Positions 1-7,139 are shown, numbered from the stretch's first letter. The stretch: 9,352 nucleotides of DNA from Phytoactinopolyspora endophytica (GCF_004138495.1 NZ_ML142866.1:60814-70165), one strand, 5' to 3'. Program-made: numbers and translations. The notes: generated by a model from the letters alone, not told the origin.

Positions 1-114
1 TGAAATGAACAGCATGTGTCCGCTTCCGGGTGCAGGACGCGGATGCGGATACGGACGCGACGATCCGAACAGCTCGCGGAACTCCACAATCCTCAGCCCG
101 CAGACCCAGAAACC
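1..114. other. Noncoding flank downstream of the DAHP synthase gene
   Basis: This short stretch lies beyond the stop codon of the DAHP synthase gene. I see no gene with convincing codon use. There are short G-rich near-repeats (ggatgc, ggatac, ggacgc around 40-58) but no clear stem followed by a T-run, so no terminator can be called. The window edge prevents saying which gene lies beyond. Confidence 0.4.
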
Positions 115-1476
115 TCAGCTCGCGGTATCGAGGAGCTCGGCGACGAGGAAGGCGAGTTCCAGGGACTGGGTACGGTTCAGCCGCGGGTCGCACACCGTCT
201 CGTAGCGGCTGGACAGGCCGTCCTCGGCGATCGGGTCTCCCCCGCCGACGCATTCGGTGACGTCGTCGCCGGTGAGTTCCACGTGAAGGCCACCCGGGTG
301 GGTCCCCTGGGCGATGTGCACCTCGAAGAAGCCGCGCACCTCGTCCATGACGTCGTCGAAACGGCGCGTCTTGTGTCCGCTCGGCGCCTCGTAGGTGTTC
401 CCGTGCATCGGATCGCACACCCAGGACGCGACTAGACCGCTGGCCGAGGCTTTCTGGATGAGCGGCGGCAGCGCGTCGCGGATCTTGCCCGCACCCATCC
501 GGGTGACGAACGTCAGCCGGCCGGGTTCACGCTCCGGGTCCAGTTTCTCCGCCAGCGCCATCAGGTCATCCGGCGACGTCGTGGGGCCCACCTTCACCCC
601 GATGGGGTTGCGGATACGGGAGGCGAACTCCAGGTGAGCGCCGTCGAGCTGGCGGGTGCGCTCACCGACCCACACGAAGTGGCCGGATACGTCGTACGGT
701 GCCTCAGTGCGCGCATCGACCCGGGTCAGCGCCGTCTCATACTCCAGTAGCAGCGCCTCATGGCTGGAGTAGAGCTCAACAGAGCGCAGGCTCTCCGACT
801 CGATGTCGATCGCGCGCATGAACCGCAATGCCTGGTCGATGCGTCCGGCCAGCCGCTCGTATCGCTGACCGGCCGGCGAAGTCCGCACGAAGTCCGTGTT
901 CCAGGCGTGCACCTGATGGAGATCGGCGAAGCCGCCGCCGACGAACGCGCGGGTGAGGTTCAAGGTCGCCGCCGACGCGTGATACGCCCGCACCATCCGC
1001 CGCGGGTCGGGCACCCGCGCCGCCTCGGTGAACTCGAAGCCGTTGACGATGTCGCCGCGGAACGCCGGCAGCGTCACCCCGTCACGGGTCTCATTGGCGT
1101 TGGAACGCGGCTTGGCGTACTGGCCGGCCAGCCGCGCGACCTTGACCACCGGCATGCTCGCGGCGTAGGTCAGCACGATGGCCATCTGCAGCAGCGTCTT
1201 GAGCTTGTTGCGTACGTTCTCCGCGGTGACCCCGTCGAACGTCTCCGCGCAGTCGCCGCCTTGCAGCAGGAAGGCCTCGCCCCGGGACACGGCCGCGAGC
1301 CGTTCCCGCAGCTGGTCACACTCACCGGCGAACACTAGCGGGGGCATGGTCCGAAGCTCGCCAACCGCCTGCTCGGCGACCGGCTGACTTGGCCATTCCG
1401 GCTGCTGAGCGGCGGGCAGCCCGTGCAGCGCCGTGGTCAGTTCCGTGAACAGCTCAGAATCCGCGTGCGAGGTCAC
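115..1476 (-). CDS. aroG: 3-deoxy-7-phosphoheptulonate (DAHP) synthase, class II
   Basis: It condenses phosphoenolpyruvate with erythrose 4-phosphate to DAHP, the first step of the shikimate pathway to aromatic amino acids, in the cytosol. The protein is 453 aa from the GTG at 1476, close to the roughly 460 aa of the Mycobacterium tuberculosis class II enzyme. It carries that family's landmarks in order: GEAFLLQGGDCAETF near the N-terminus, MPVVKVARLAGQYAKPRS, FVRTSPAGQRYE, SHEALLLEYE, WVGERTRQLDGAH, NPIGVKVGP, CDPMHGNTYE, GFFEVHIAQGTHPGGLHVE, DDVTEC, and RYETVCDPRLN close to the C-terminus. The frame stays open upstream to 1578, but that extension (MAPAARGTCMAHPALAS...) does not look like the family and would only add 34 residues. 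GGAAGAAGG lies 14 nt before the GTG, which is long for a ribosome site. A TACCCT box 6 nt before the GTG leaves a leaderless transcript possible. It is divergent from the phosphofructokinase gene. Confidence 0.96.
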   Translation of the reverse strand: MTSHADSELFTELTTALHGLPAAQQPEWPSQPVAEQAVGELRTMPPLVFAGECDQLRERLAAVSRGEAFLLQGGDCAETFDGVTAENVRNKLKTLLQMAIVLTYAASMPVVKVARLAGQYAKPRSNANETRDGVTLPAFRGDIVNGFEFTEAARVPDPRRMVRAYHASAATLNLTRAFVGGGFADLHQVHAWNTDFVRTSPAGQRYERLAGRIDQALRFMRAIDIESESLRSVELYSSHEALLLEYETALTRVDARTEAPYDVSGHFVWVGERTRQLDGAHLEFASRIRNPIGVKVGPTTSPDDLMALAEKLDPEREPGRLTFVTRMGAGKIRDALPPLIQKASASGLVASWVCDPMHGNTYEAPSGHKTRRFDDVMDEVRGFFEVHIAQGTHPGGLHVELTGDDVTECVGGGDPIAEDGLSSRYETVCDPRLNRTQSLELAFLVAELLDTAS

Positions 1477-1768
1477 GCGGCCAGGGTAAGCCTTCTTCCG
1501 CCATGCGAGCGAAACATCCCAAGGTCTGGACGCTAGCGCAGGGTGGGCCATACAAGTGCCGCGCGCCGCTGGCGCCATCCCCGCCGAGCTGTACTAGGGT
1601 GACCGTCGGGCCATGAGAGGTCCCGATGACACACCGGCGCCACCGCGGTGATGCGGTCCGACGAGGGCCGCGTGCGCTCGGTGCAGCTGCCGATGGTGTG
1701 TCGAGGCCTCGAGCACGACGATGTGCGCGCCGGCGCCAGAGGTTCGAGTGCGGAAGGGTTCTTGAGTC
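1477..1768. promoter_or_regulatory. Divergent intergenic region, DAHP synthase / phosphofructokinase
   Basis: This 292-bp gap separates two divergent metabolic genes and must hold both promoters. On the plus strand TAGGGT (1595-1600) matches the actinobacterial TANNNT -10 pattern. On the minus strand TACCCT just before the aroG GTG is a candidate -10. Neither has a convincing -35. A perfect 12-bp palindrome, tcgaggcctcga, sits at 1701-1712, 57 bp before the phosphofructokinase start, and could be an operator. A 12-codon ORF (1613-1651, MRGPDDTPAPPR) has no ribosome site and I do not call it. The phosphofructokinase ribosome site is GGAAGGG, ending 10 nt before the ATG. Confidence 0.35.
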
Positions 1769-2983
1769 ATGTCCGATCAGCCGATTCGTAAGGTCGCGAT
1801 GCTCACCGCTGGAGGGCTGGCGCCATGCCTCTCCTCCGCTGTCGGCGGACTGATCGAGCGCTACACCGAGATTGCTCCTGACGTTGAGATCATCGGTTAC
1901 CTCGACGGTTATGCCGGCCTGCTCACCGGCAGGTCGATCACGGTGACGCCCGAGATCAGGGCCACCGCCCATCGCCTGCACCGGTTCGGTGGCAGCCCCA
2001 TCGGTAACAGCCGGGTCAAACTCACCAACGTCGAGGACGCCGTGAAGCGCGGGCTCGTCAGCGAAGGCCAAGATCCCTTGCACGTGGCGGCCGAGCAGCT
2101 CACTCGCGACGGCGTCGACGTCTTGCACACCATCGGCGGCGACGACACCAACACGACCGCTGCCGACCTCGCCGCATACTTGAAGTCCAACGGCCATGAG
2201 CTGACCGTCGTCGGCCTCCCCAAGACGGTGGACAACGACGTGATTCCGGTCCGGCAGAGCCTGGGCGCCTGGACCGCCGCCGAACAGGGCGCCGCCTACG
2301 CGCGCAACATCATCTCCGAGCACTCGTCGAACCCACGCATGCTGGTCATCCACGAGGTCATGGGCCGCAACTGTGGCTGGCTCACCGCCGCCACCGCCCG
2401 TGCCTACCGCGGCTGGCTGGCCACCCAGGAATGGGTGCCGGAGCTGGGCAACGACCCGCGCCGCTGGGATGTGCACGCCGTCTACGTGCCCGAGCTCAAG
2501 CTGGACATCGAGGCCGAAGCCGGGCGGCTGCGCGCGGTGATGGACCAGATCGGTTGCGTGAACATCTTCCTGTCCGAGGGCGCCGGCGTGGAGCAGATCG
2601 TCGCCGAGCTCGAGGCGAGCGGCGCCGAGGTCCCCCGCGACCCGTTCGGCCACGTCAAGATCGACAAGATCAACCCCGGCGAGTGGTTCGCCAAGCAGTT
2701 CGCGGACCTCATCGGTGCGGAGAAGGTCAACGTGCAGAAGAGCGGCTACTTCAGCCGGTCCGCTGCAGCCAATGTCGACGACCTTCGGCTGATCAAGAGC
2801 TGCACGGACTACGCCGTGGAGTGTGCGCTCCGGCGTGAGGACGGGCTGATCGGGCACGACGAGGAGCACGGTGGCCGGCTTCGCGCCATCGAGTTCGATC
2901 GCGTGAAGGGCGGGAAGGCCTTCGACGCTTCTACGGCGTGGTTCGCCGATCTGCTCTCCGCCATCGATCAGCCGGTCCGATAA
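1769..2983 (+). CDS. pfp: Pyrophosphate-type 6-phosphofructokinase (PFK family)
   Basis: It interconverts fructose 6-phosphate and fructose 1,6-bisphosphate in glycolysis. The 404-aa protein has the PFK landmarks: TAGGLAPCLSS at 14-23 (the N-terminal phosphate-donor loop), GGDD at 123-126, PKTVDND at 151-157 with the catalytic Asp, MGR at 198-200, the PEL segment at 241-243, and GYFSR near residue 325. In ATP-dependent enzymes the second position is GGDG and the PKTVDND Lys is usually a Gly. GGDD together with PKT is the known signature of pyrophosphate users, so PPi as donor is a sequence-based inference, and the reaction would then be reversible. The length exceeds the roughly 320-340 aa of bacterial ATP-PFKs and fits the longer PFP-like group. 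The ATG is preceded by GGAAGGG with a 10-nt spacer. It stands alone, divergent from aroG and convergent with the penicillin-binding protein gene. Confidence 0.92.
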   Translation: MSDQPIRKVAMLTAGGLAPCLSSAVGGLIERYTEIAPDVEIIGYLDGYAGLLTGRSITVTPEIRATAHRLHRFGGSPIGNSRVKLTNVEDAVKRGLVSEGQDPLHVAAEQLTRDGVDVLHTIGGDDTNTTAADLAAYLKSNGHELTVVGLPKTVDNDVIPVRQSLGAWTAAEQGAAYARNIISEHSSNPRMLVIHEVMGRNCGWLTAATARAYRGWLATQEWVPELGNDPRRWDVHAVYVPELKLDIEAEAGRLRAVMDQIGCVNIFLSEGAGVEQIVAELEASGAEVPRDPFGHVKIDKINPGEWFAKQFADLIGAEKVNVQKSGYFSRSAAANVDDLRLIKSCTDYAVECALRREDGLIGHDEEHGGRLRAIEFDRVKGGKAFDASTAWFADLLSAIDQPVR

Positions 2984-3019
2984 CAGGCCTGACCGCGGCT
3001 ACCGCCTCGGCGACGAGCC

Positions 3020-3100
3020 ACTGCTTGTGCTTGTTGAGTGTCAGTTGCGTCAACGGCCGGTTTTGCAGGCCGTACGCGTCACTGACACTCAACAAGCAGT
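3020..3100. repeat. Long inverted repeat / hairpin between convergent genes
   Basis: The right arm, 3081-3100, is actgacactcaacaagcagt. Its reverse complement matches the left arm (3020-3045) completely except for six extra bases in the left arm, where tgcttg is present twice in tandem (3022-3033). Counting only uninterrupted pairing, 18 bp (3028-3045 with 3081-3098) form a perfect stem. The loop can fold further: gcgt 3047-3050 with acgc 3074-3077, and acggcc 3053-3058 with ggccgt 3068-3073. It lies between the ends of two convergent genes, where it could act as a bidirectional transcription terminator. On the plus strand only ctttat follows, so there is no good T-run. The length and internal duplication would also suit a REP- or MITE-like dispersed palindrome. 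Confidence 0.75.
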
Positions 3101-3110
3101 CGGCTTTATC

Positions 3111-3127
3111 GTGAGCGCTGAGCTCAC
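3111..3127. terminator. Small hairpin overlapping the penicillin-binding protein stop codon
   Basis: gtgagc (3111-3116) and gctcac (3122-3127) form a perfect 6-bp stem with a 5-nt loop, overlapping the TGA of the minus-strand gene at 3126-3124. No T-run follows on either strand, so it is a weak terminator candidate. It may simply support the larger hairpin next to it. Confidence 0.25.
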
Positions 3128-5229
3128 AGGCCGGTGAGGAACTCCTCCAGCAGCGGCCCAGCGGTCTGCGAGCCCGACTCGCCGTCCTCGACGAACACCG
3201 CGACCGCAAGGTCCCCCTGAATCGCAATCATCCAGGCATGCGTGCGCGGCGGCGTGTCGGTGCCGTACTCGGCCGTCCCCGTCTTCGCGGCGACGGGATC
3301 GCCCGGCACGTTCTGCAGGAACGACGCGCTTCCGCCGTCAACGACGCTGCGCATCATCTGCCGCAGCTGGGACGCCTCGTCACTTGCCAGCGACGATCCG
3401 CCGTCGCCACTGTCGCCGTCGCCATCGTCGCTGGCGACCTCCTCCAGCAGCCGCGGAGTGACCGTCTCTTCCGCTGCGACCGAAGCTGCCACGGTCGCCA
3501 TCCCCAGCGGCGACGCCAGCACCTCGCCCTGACCGATCATCGAGGCGGCATGCAGCGTGCCGTCCGCGTCAGAAGACACCTCACCGAGGAACGACGCGAA
3601 GCCCAGGCCGGCCTCGCTGTTCAGCCCCAGCGACGTGGCGGCATCGGCGAGATCACCCTGCGGCGCCTCATCGCGCGCACCGATGAACGCTGTGTTGCAC
3701 GACTCCGCCACCGCCGTCTCCAGCGGGATGTCACCGAGCGCGCTGTCGGGGTAGTCGCTGTAGTTGCCGAACTCTCTGCCTTCCACCTCGATCGTCGAGG
3801 GGCATTCGACGGTGCTGTCCGGCGCCACCCCCGCGCGCAGCAGCGCCAGCGATGACGCCACCTTGAAGGTCGAGCCCGGCGCGTACTGACCAAGCGTCGC
3901 CGTGGAGTATCCCTCGCTCCCCGGACCGCTCGCCGCGGCAAGGATATCGCCGGACGACGGTTCGACGGCGACGATGGCGCTGGCGGGCTCGACGTCGGCG
4001 AGCACCGACTCGGCGTGCGTCTGCGCGTCCACGTCGAGGGTCGTGACCACGTCCTCCCCCGCTACCGGCTCACTGTCATGCATGACCGTCGAGTCGCCTT
4101 CTTCCGGCACGAGCTCGACGACGACGCCTGGTGCGCCACGCAGCGTCTGGTCGTACTGCTGCTGCAAGCCGGACAGGCCGACGACGTCTCCGGCCTGAAT
4201 CTGACCATCCGACTCCTCGATAATCTCCTCAGTCGCTTCGCCGACGGTGCCCAGGATCGGACGGGCGAACTCGCGGGTCGGCGCCAGCGACATCGTGTCC
4301 TCCAACGCGGCCGCGCCATCGATTTCGGCGATATCGCCGAGCAGCGGTTCGGCATCCGGCGCCCGCAGCGTGACAGCCTCGATGAATGCCCGTTCACCGG
4401 CAGCGACCACCCGGTCGCTGAGACTTCCCGGATCGACATCGATCAGGTCGGCGAGTTCTTCGGCCGCACCGGCCATGGTCCCCTCGTCGGTACCGTCGTC
4501 GAACCGCGTCTTGTCGATTCCGATCCGGTACACGTCTCGCTCCGTGACCAGGACCTCGCCGTCAGCCCCGAGGATGTCGGCACGTTCCGGATCGCTGCGG
4601 CGGACTCGTAACCGGTCACCGGCTTCCAGGTCAGGATGGAGCAGAGCGGGTGACCACTCGACCTGCCATTCCTCCTCGTCGCCTTCGCTCAGTGTCAGCA
4701 CCGCGGTGGTCGTGTACGCCCAGGTCTCGTCATCGCCGGCAGAGTCGTCGCCCTCAGACTCATCGTCACTCTCGGCTTCATCGCTACCGTCGGCCTCGTC
4801 GTCACCCTCGGCCTCGTCGTCACCCTCGGCCTCGTCGTCACCCTCGGCCTCGTCGTCACCCTCCGCTTCACCACTTCCGTTGCCGGCGAGGTCCCAGGAC
4901 ACATCGAAGGTGACGGACCACGCGTCGTCGTCCTCCCCTTCCGGAACGATGGCGCGCACGTCCACGGAGCGTTCCGCGCCGTCCATGCCCTCGGTCATCT
5001 CCTCAACCTCGGCTTCGACGTCCGCCGCCGGCGTTGCGGCCAGGGGCACATCACCGAACTCCCCCGAGGCAAGCGCCGCCGCCAGCGAGTCTGCGGCCGG
5101 ATCAGGCTGCGGCGGGTCGTCACTGCAAGCGGCCAGAACCAACACCACTGCCCCGGTCACAGCGGCCACGCTCCCACGGACCGTCGTCCCGCGCGTGCGC
5201 CCGCGACCGTCCGTCGTTCGCATCGTCAT
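3124..5229 (-). CDS. Penicillin-binding lipoprotein (MecA_N domain, class B transpeptidase)
   Basis: This is a cell-wall transpeptidase (DD-transpeptidase) expected on the outer face of the membrane. The 701-aa protein starts with a lipoprotein signal: basic residues, a hydrophobic stretch, and the lipobox LAAC with Cys35. Then come an NTF2-like MecA_N domain (about 46-200) ending in the typical WQVEWSPALLHPDLEAGD, a dimerization domain (about 205-385), and a transpeptidase domain with all three active-site motifs: STFK (Ser453-Lys456), SCN (510-512) and KTG (649-651). An acidic tract of 6-residue repeats (about 120-168) is inserted between two strands of the MecA_N domain. The ATG at 5229 lies 5 nt after the upstream stop, with GGTGAG overlapping that stop. 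ATG 5223 is an alternative with a roomier spacer. The open frame up to 5319 only overlaps the upstream gene. Known relatives include the mycobacterial penicillin-binding lipoprotein Rv2864c. Low beta-lactam affinity, as in MecA, is possible but cannot be read from sequence. Confidence 0.93.
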   Translation of the reverse strand: MTMRTTDGRGRTRGTTVRGSVAAVTGAVVLVLAACSDDPPQPDPAADSLAAALASGEFGDVPLAATPAADVEAEVEEMTEGMDGAERSVDVRAIVPEGEDDDAWSVTFDVSWDLAGNGSGEAEGDDEAEGDDEAEGDDEAEGDDEADGSDEAESDDESEGDDSAGDDETWAYTTTAVLTLSEGDEEEWQVEWSPALLHPDLEAGDRLRVRRSDPERADILGADGEVLVTERDVYRIGIDKTRFDDGTDEGTMAGAAEELADLIDVDPGSLSDRVVAAGERAFIEAVTLRAPDAEPLLGDIAEIDGAAALEDTMSLAPTREFARPILGTVGEATEEIIEESDGQIQAGDVVGLSGLQQQYDQTLRGAPGVVVELVPEEGDSTVMHDSEPVAGEDVVTTLDVDAQTHAESVLADVEPASAIVAVEPSSGDILAAASGPGSEGYSTATLGQYAPGSTFKVASSLALLRAGVAPDSTVECPSTIEVEGREFGNYSDYPDSALGDIPLETAVAESCNTAFIGARDEAPQGDLADAATSLGLNSEAGLGFASFLGEVSSDADGTLHAASMIGQGEVLASPLGMATVAASVAAEETVTPRLLEEVASDDGDGDSGDGGSSLASDEASQLRQMMRSVVDGGSASFLQNVPGDPVAAKTGTAEYGTDTPPRTHAWMIAIQGDLAVAVFVEDGESGSQTAGPLLEEFLTGL
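4791..4862. repeat. Tandem 18-bp repeat, four perfect copies, inside the PBP gene
   Basis: The unit cggcctcgtcgtcaccct is repeated four times without mismatch, with degenerate copies flanking it from about 4741 to 4870. On the minus strand each unit codes six residues (EAEGDD). The degenerate copies code EADGSD, EAESDD and ESEGDD. The length is a multiple of three, so gain or loss of copies keeps the reading frame. It behaves like a coding minisatellite and is not a CRISPR array, since it has no spacers. Confidence 0.95.
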
Positions 5230-5234
5230 CCGGC

Positions 5235-6083
5235 TCACCAGTGGTGCCCCCCGCCGGCCGCGGAGGACGCCGAACACCCAACCTCGCCTGGCTCGAGGCT
5301 GATCCGGCGCGGACGCCACACCGTCACCTCATCCGGCACCACTTGCGCCATAACGCACGATCTATCGCGCCCGATCGCCACGCCGACCGCATCGTCCACA
5401 GTCACCACCCAGTCATCTCCTGTCACAATATCGTCGCTGCTCAGTATCTCTTTGGGATCAACGTCCGGCCCGTCGAGCGCGTTCTCCACGGCCTCCGTGT
5501 ACGCCGACCGTACCGCGTCGGCCACCGCATCCTCCGAGACGTTCCCTCCCGCCGCCAACGGCTCCAGGCTGTCTCGCAGCACGTCGTCGATCCCGGCCGG
5601 AAGTGTGGGCACAACAGGTGCGGGGCCGATCTCGATGACCGGCGTGGACGGGCATTCATCCAAGCGCTGGGGCTCGTGGTCATCCATGTCACCGAACTCC
5701 CACCGATAGCAGGCGCTGATCTCGTATATCTCCCCGATGCCCGACATCCAACCGGTACTCTCCTGCCGTTCCCTGCGCAGCCGGAGGACGACGCCAGGTG
5801 ATTCCTCGCCCGGCGGACCCGACAGTTCAAGCGCCTCGACATCACGTCCCGGTCCATCGGCGAGACGGGCATATGCTTCCGGGTCCGGTTCGCGGTTGCG
5901 GACCATCACCAGCCCGAGCTCGGCGGCGTAGTCGTCCAGGAAGTCCACGTCGCCCAGGTTTCTGGCGCCGTCCACCGACTCCTTCTCAGCATTGACGTGA
6001 TTGACGACGACAACCGTGGTCAGCACGGCAGCCGCGCCGACGCTGAGCAGCCCGATACCCCACCTGCGTGCTTTGCGTCCCAC
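5235..6083 (-). CDS. Membrane-anchored secreted protein of unknown function
   Basis: I do not recognise a family. The 282-aa protein has a basic start (MGRKARRW), one hydrophobic helix at about 9-30 (uncleaved anchor or signal), and then an acidic extracellular region. It has four cysteines, Cys125, Cys144, Cys243 and Cys270, that could form two disulfides outside the cell. The region 110-130 (TGWMSGIGEIYEISACYRWEF) and 222-260 (DDWVVTVDDAVGVAIG...) look like beta strands. The C-terminus is glycine- and histidine-rich (GGGHHW). It is the first gene of an operon with the penicillin-binding lipoprotein, whose start lies 5 nt after this stop, so a role alongside that enzyme at the cell surface is likely by context. 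The start is GTG 6083, because an in-frame TGA lies just upstream at 6089-6087. No ribosome site precedes this GTG directly. Confidence 0.75.
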   Translation of the reverse strand: MGRKARRWGIGLLSVGAAAVLTTVVVVNHVNAEKESVDGARNLGDVDFLDDYAAELGLVMVRNREPDPEAYARLADGPGRDVEALELSGPPGEESPGVVLRLRRERQESTGWMSGIGEIYEISACYRWEFGDMDDHEPQRLDECPSTPVIEIGPAPVVPTLPAGIDDVLRDSLEPLAAGGNVSEDAVADAVRSAYTEAVENALDGPDVDPKEILSSDDIVTGDDWVVTVDDAVGVAIGRDRSCVMAQVVPDEVTVWRPRRISLEPGEVGCSASSAAGGGHHW

Positions 6084-6086
6084 AGG

Positions 6087-6101
6087 TCATGACCCAACCA
6101 C
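6087..6101 (-). promoter_or_regulatory. Leader minicistron (GTG, four codons, TGA) with strong ribosome site
   Basis: On the minus strand GGAGGGG (6116-6110) is followed after 8 nt by GTG GTT GGG TCA TGA, and 3 nt later by the GTG start of the 282-aa gene in the same frame. The only good ribosome site near this operon therefore serves a four-codon ORF (VVGS) and not the gene itself. Ribosomes ending there could restart at GTG 6083. This is inference. The alternative is that the apparent ribosome site is coincidental in G-rich DNA. Confidence 0.4.
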
Positions 6102-6127
6102 GAGCGCATCCCCTCCGTCCAATACGG

Positions 6128-6144
6128 ATATCGGTTCCCGATAT
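6128..6144. promoter_or_regulatory. LysR-type operator palindrome
   Basis: ATATCGG-TTC-CCGATAT is a perfect 7-bp inverted repeat with a 3-bp centre, lying between the divergent regulator gene and the 282-aa/PBP operon. It contains two overlapping T-N11-A frames, the pattern bound by LysR-type regulators. A further gatatcg at 6155-6161 repeats the gatatcg at 6127-6133, so additional half-sites may exist. It overlaps the position expected for the -35 of the regulator promoter, which would suit autorepression. Confidence 0.65.
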
Positions 6145-6156
6145 GTCTACATCAGA

Positions 6157-6162
6157 TATCGT
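6157..6162 (+). promoter_or_regulatory. Candidate -10 box for a leaderless regulator transcript
   Basis: TATCGT fits the TANNNT -10 pattern and ends 8 nt before the GTG of the LysR gene. No Shine-Dalgarno sequence precedes that GTG, so transcription may begin at or next to the start codon, as is common in actinomycetes. The -35 region would overlap the palindrome. This is weak evidence from sequence alone. Confidence 0.35.
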
Positions 6163-6170
6163 TACTGCTC

Positions 6171-7139
6171 GTGGACCTTGTCAGGCATCTGGAGTACTTC
6201 ACCACCGTTGCGCGTGAGCGACATTTCGGGCGCGCTGCGCAACGTCTGGGCATCCGCCAGCCACCGCTCTCCCAGGGTCTGAAACGCCTCGAGACCGAGC
6301 TCGGGCTCCACCTGTGCGAGCGGGACAGCCGAGGGGTGACGCTCACCGAGGCGGGCCATGCCCTGCTGCCCGCTGCACACCGCGTGCTGGACGAGGTCGA
6401 ACAGCTACGTCTGCTCGCCCGCCGCCAAGAGGAACCGGCCCGGACCCGGATCACCGTACGGATCGCACCCGGTCTCGGGAGCAATCACTACGCCGCGCTC
6501 GTCGCAGCGTGTCACCGAGTCGCACCCGACGCCGACGTGGACGTGACCGAGCAGCCCACCACCGACCAGCTCGGCGATCTTCACAGCTCACGCGCGGACA
6601 TCGGTGTCCTTCGCGAGCCGGCGGTGGCGCGAGGCCTGACCCTGGGGCCACAGGTTGGCGTAGTCCTGAACTGCCTCCTTCCGGCCGCCCATCCCGCCGC
6701 TCAACCGACCGCGGAGACCAGCTACGTCAGACTGCGCGATCTCACCGGCCACCACCTCGTCCTGCCTCCGCGTCACCAGGCGCCCGCGGCTTACGACGAT
6801 GTCGTCGCCACCTGCGAACGCCACGGATTCCTTCCCGAGTCGATCGACGATGTCGGCGACGAACGCCTGGTCCGCGGCCTCGTCGCGTCCGGAACACATG
6901 TCAGCTTCACGACCGACAGCCCTGGCAGCGGCAACGGCGAAAGCGTCGTCGTACCCATCGAGAACGAGCCCCTCACCCTGCTCTTGCGGCTCGCCTGGCG
7001 CGGCGAACTGCGCGACCCCATCGAAGGGCTTCCGTCCGCGATCGTCGGCGCACTGCTCCGACGCGACGACGCCGACACATCTCTGCGGCCGGCGCATACC
7101 CCACGAGCTGTCTCCGAACTACCCAGAACGACGACATGA
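6171..7139 (+). CDS. LysR-family transcriptional regulator (BlaA/AmpR-like by context)
   Basis: This is a cytosolic DNA-binding regulator of 322 aa. The N-terminal winged helix-turn-helix is clear: MDLVRHLEYFTTVARERHFG, then RAAQRLGIRQPPLSQGLKRLE (about 21-41), LGLHLCERDSRGVTLTEAG, and a helical linker to about residue 85. The remainder (about 92-300) is the two-lobed effector domain, starting ITVRIAPGLG. The start is GTG 6171, which gives the usual LysR N-terminus exactly. A palindrome of LysR type lies 27 bp upstream, between this gene and the divergent 282-aa/PBP operon, so it probably controls both directions. The gene 49 nt downstream encodes a cytosolic beta-lactamase-like protein, and this pair matches BlaA and BlaB of Streptomyces cacaoi as I remember them. 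The effector cannot be deduced. The last 25 residues are a poorly ordered tail. Confidence 0.93.
   Translation: MDLVRHLEYFTTVARERHFGRAAQRLGIRQPPLSQGLKRLETELGLHLCERDSRGVTLTEAGHALLPAAHRVLDEVEQLRLLARRQEEPARTRITVRIAPGLGSNHYAALVAACHRVAPDADVDVTEQPTTDQLGDLHSSRADIGVLREPAVARGLTLGPQVGVVLNCLLPAAHPAAQPTAETSYVRLRDLTGHHLVLPPRHQAPAAYDDVVATCERHGFLPESIDDVGDERLVRGLVASGTHVSFTTDSPGSGNGESVVVPIENEPLTLLLRLAWRGELRDPIEGLPSAIVGALLRRDDADTSLRPAHTPRAVSELPRTTT

Noticed and set aside
1477..1578. N-terminal extension of DAHP synthase to an ATG at 1578
   Set aside because: The extra 34 residues do not resemble the family, and the GTG at 1476 gives the usual length of about 453 aa.
1454..2869. 471-aa minus-strand open frame opposite the phosphofructokinase
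   Set aside because: It is antisense to a clear enzyme gene, its sequence is low in family features, and it arises from the high-GC codon pattern.
3020..3100. tRNA or structured small RNA gene
   Set aside because: The fold is one long stem without a cloverleaf, CCA end or conserved tRNA positions, and there is no promoter evidence.
2931..3227. 98-aa minus-strand ORF spanning the intergenic inverted repeat
   Set aside because: It overlaps the ends of both flanking genes in other frames, is Arg/Ser-rich, and crosses the hairpin.
4791..4862. CRISPR-like repeat array
   Set aside because: The 18-bp units are directly adjacent with no spacers and code a regular acidic peptide.
4247..5302. 351-aa serine-rich plus-strand frame opposite the penicillin-binding protein
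   Set aside because: The serine/alanine/proline-rich composition is the mirror of the acidic coding strand. There is no ribosome site or recognisable domain.
5034..5801. 255-aa plus-strand frame across the operon junction
   Set aside because: It is Arg/His/Pro-rich and antisense to two coherent genes with signal sequences and motifs.
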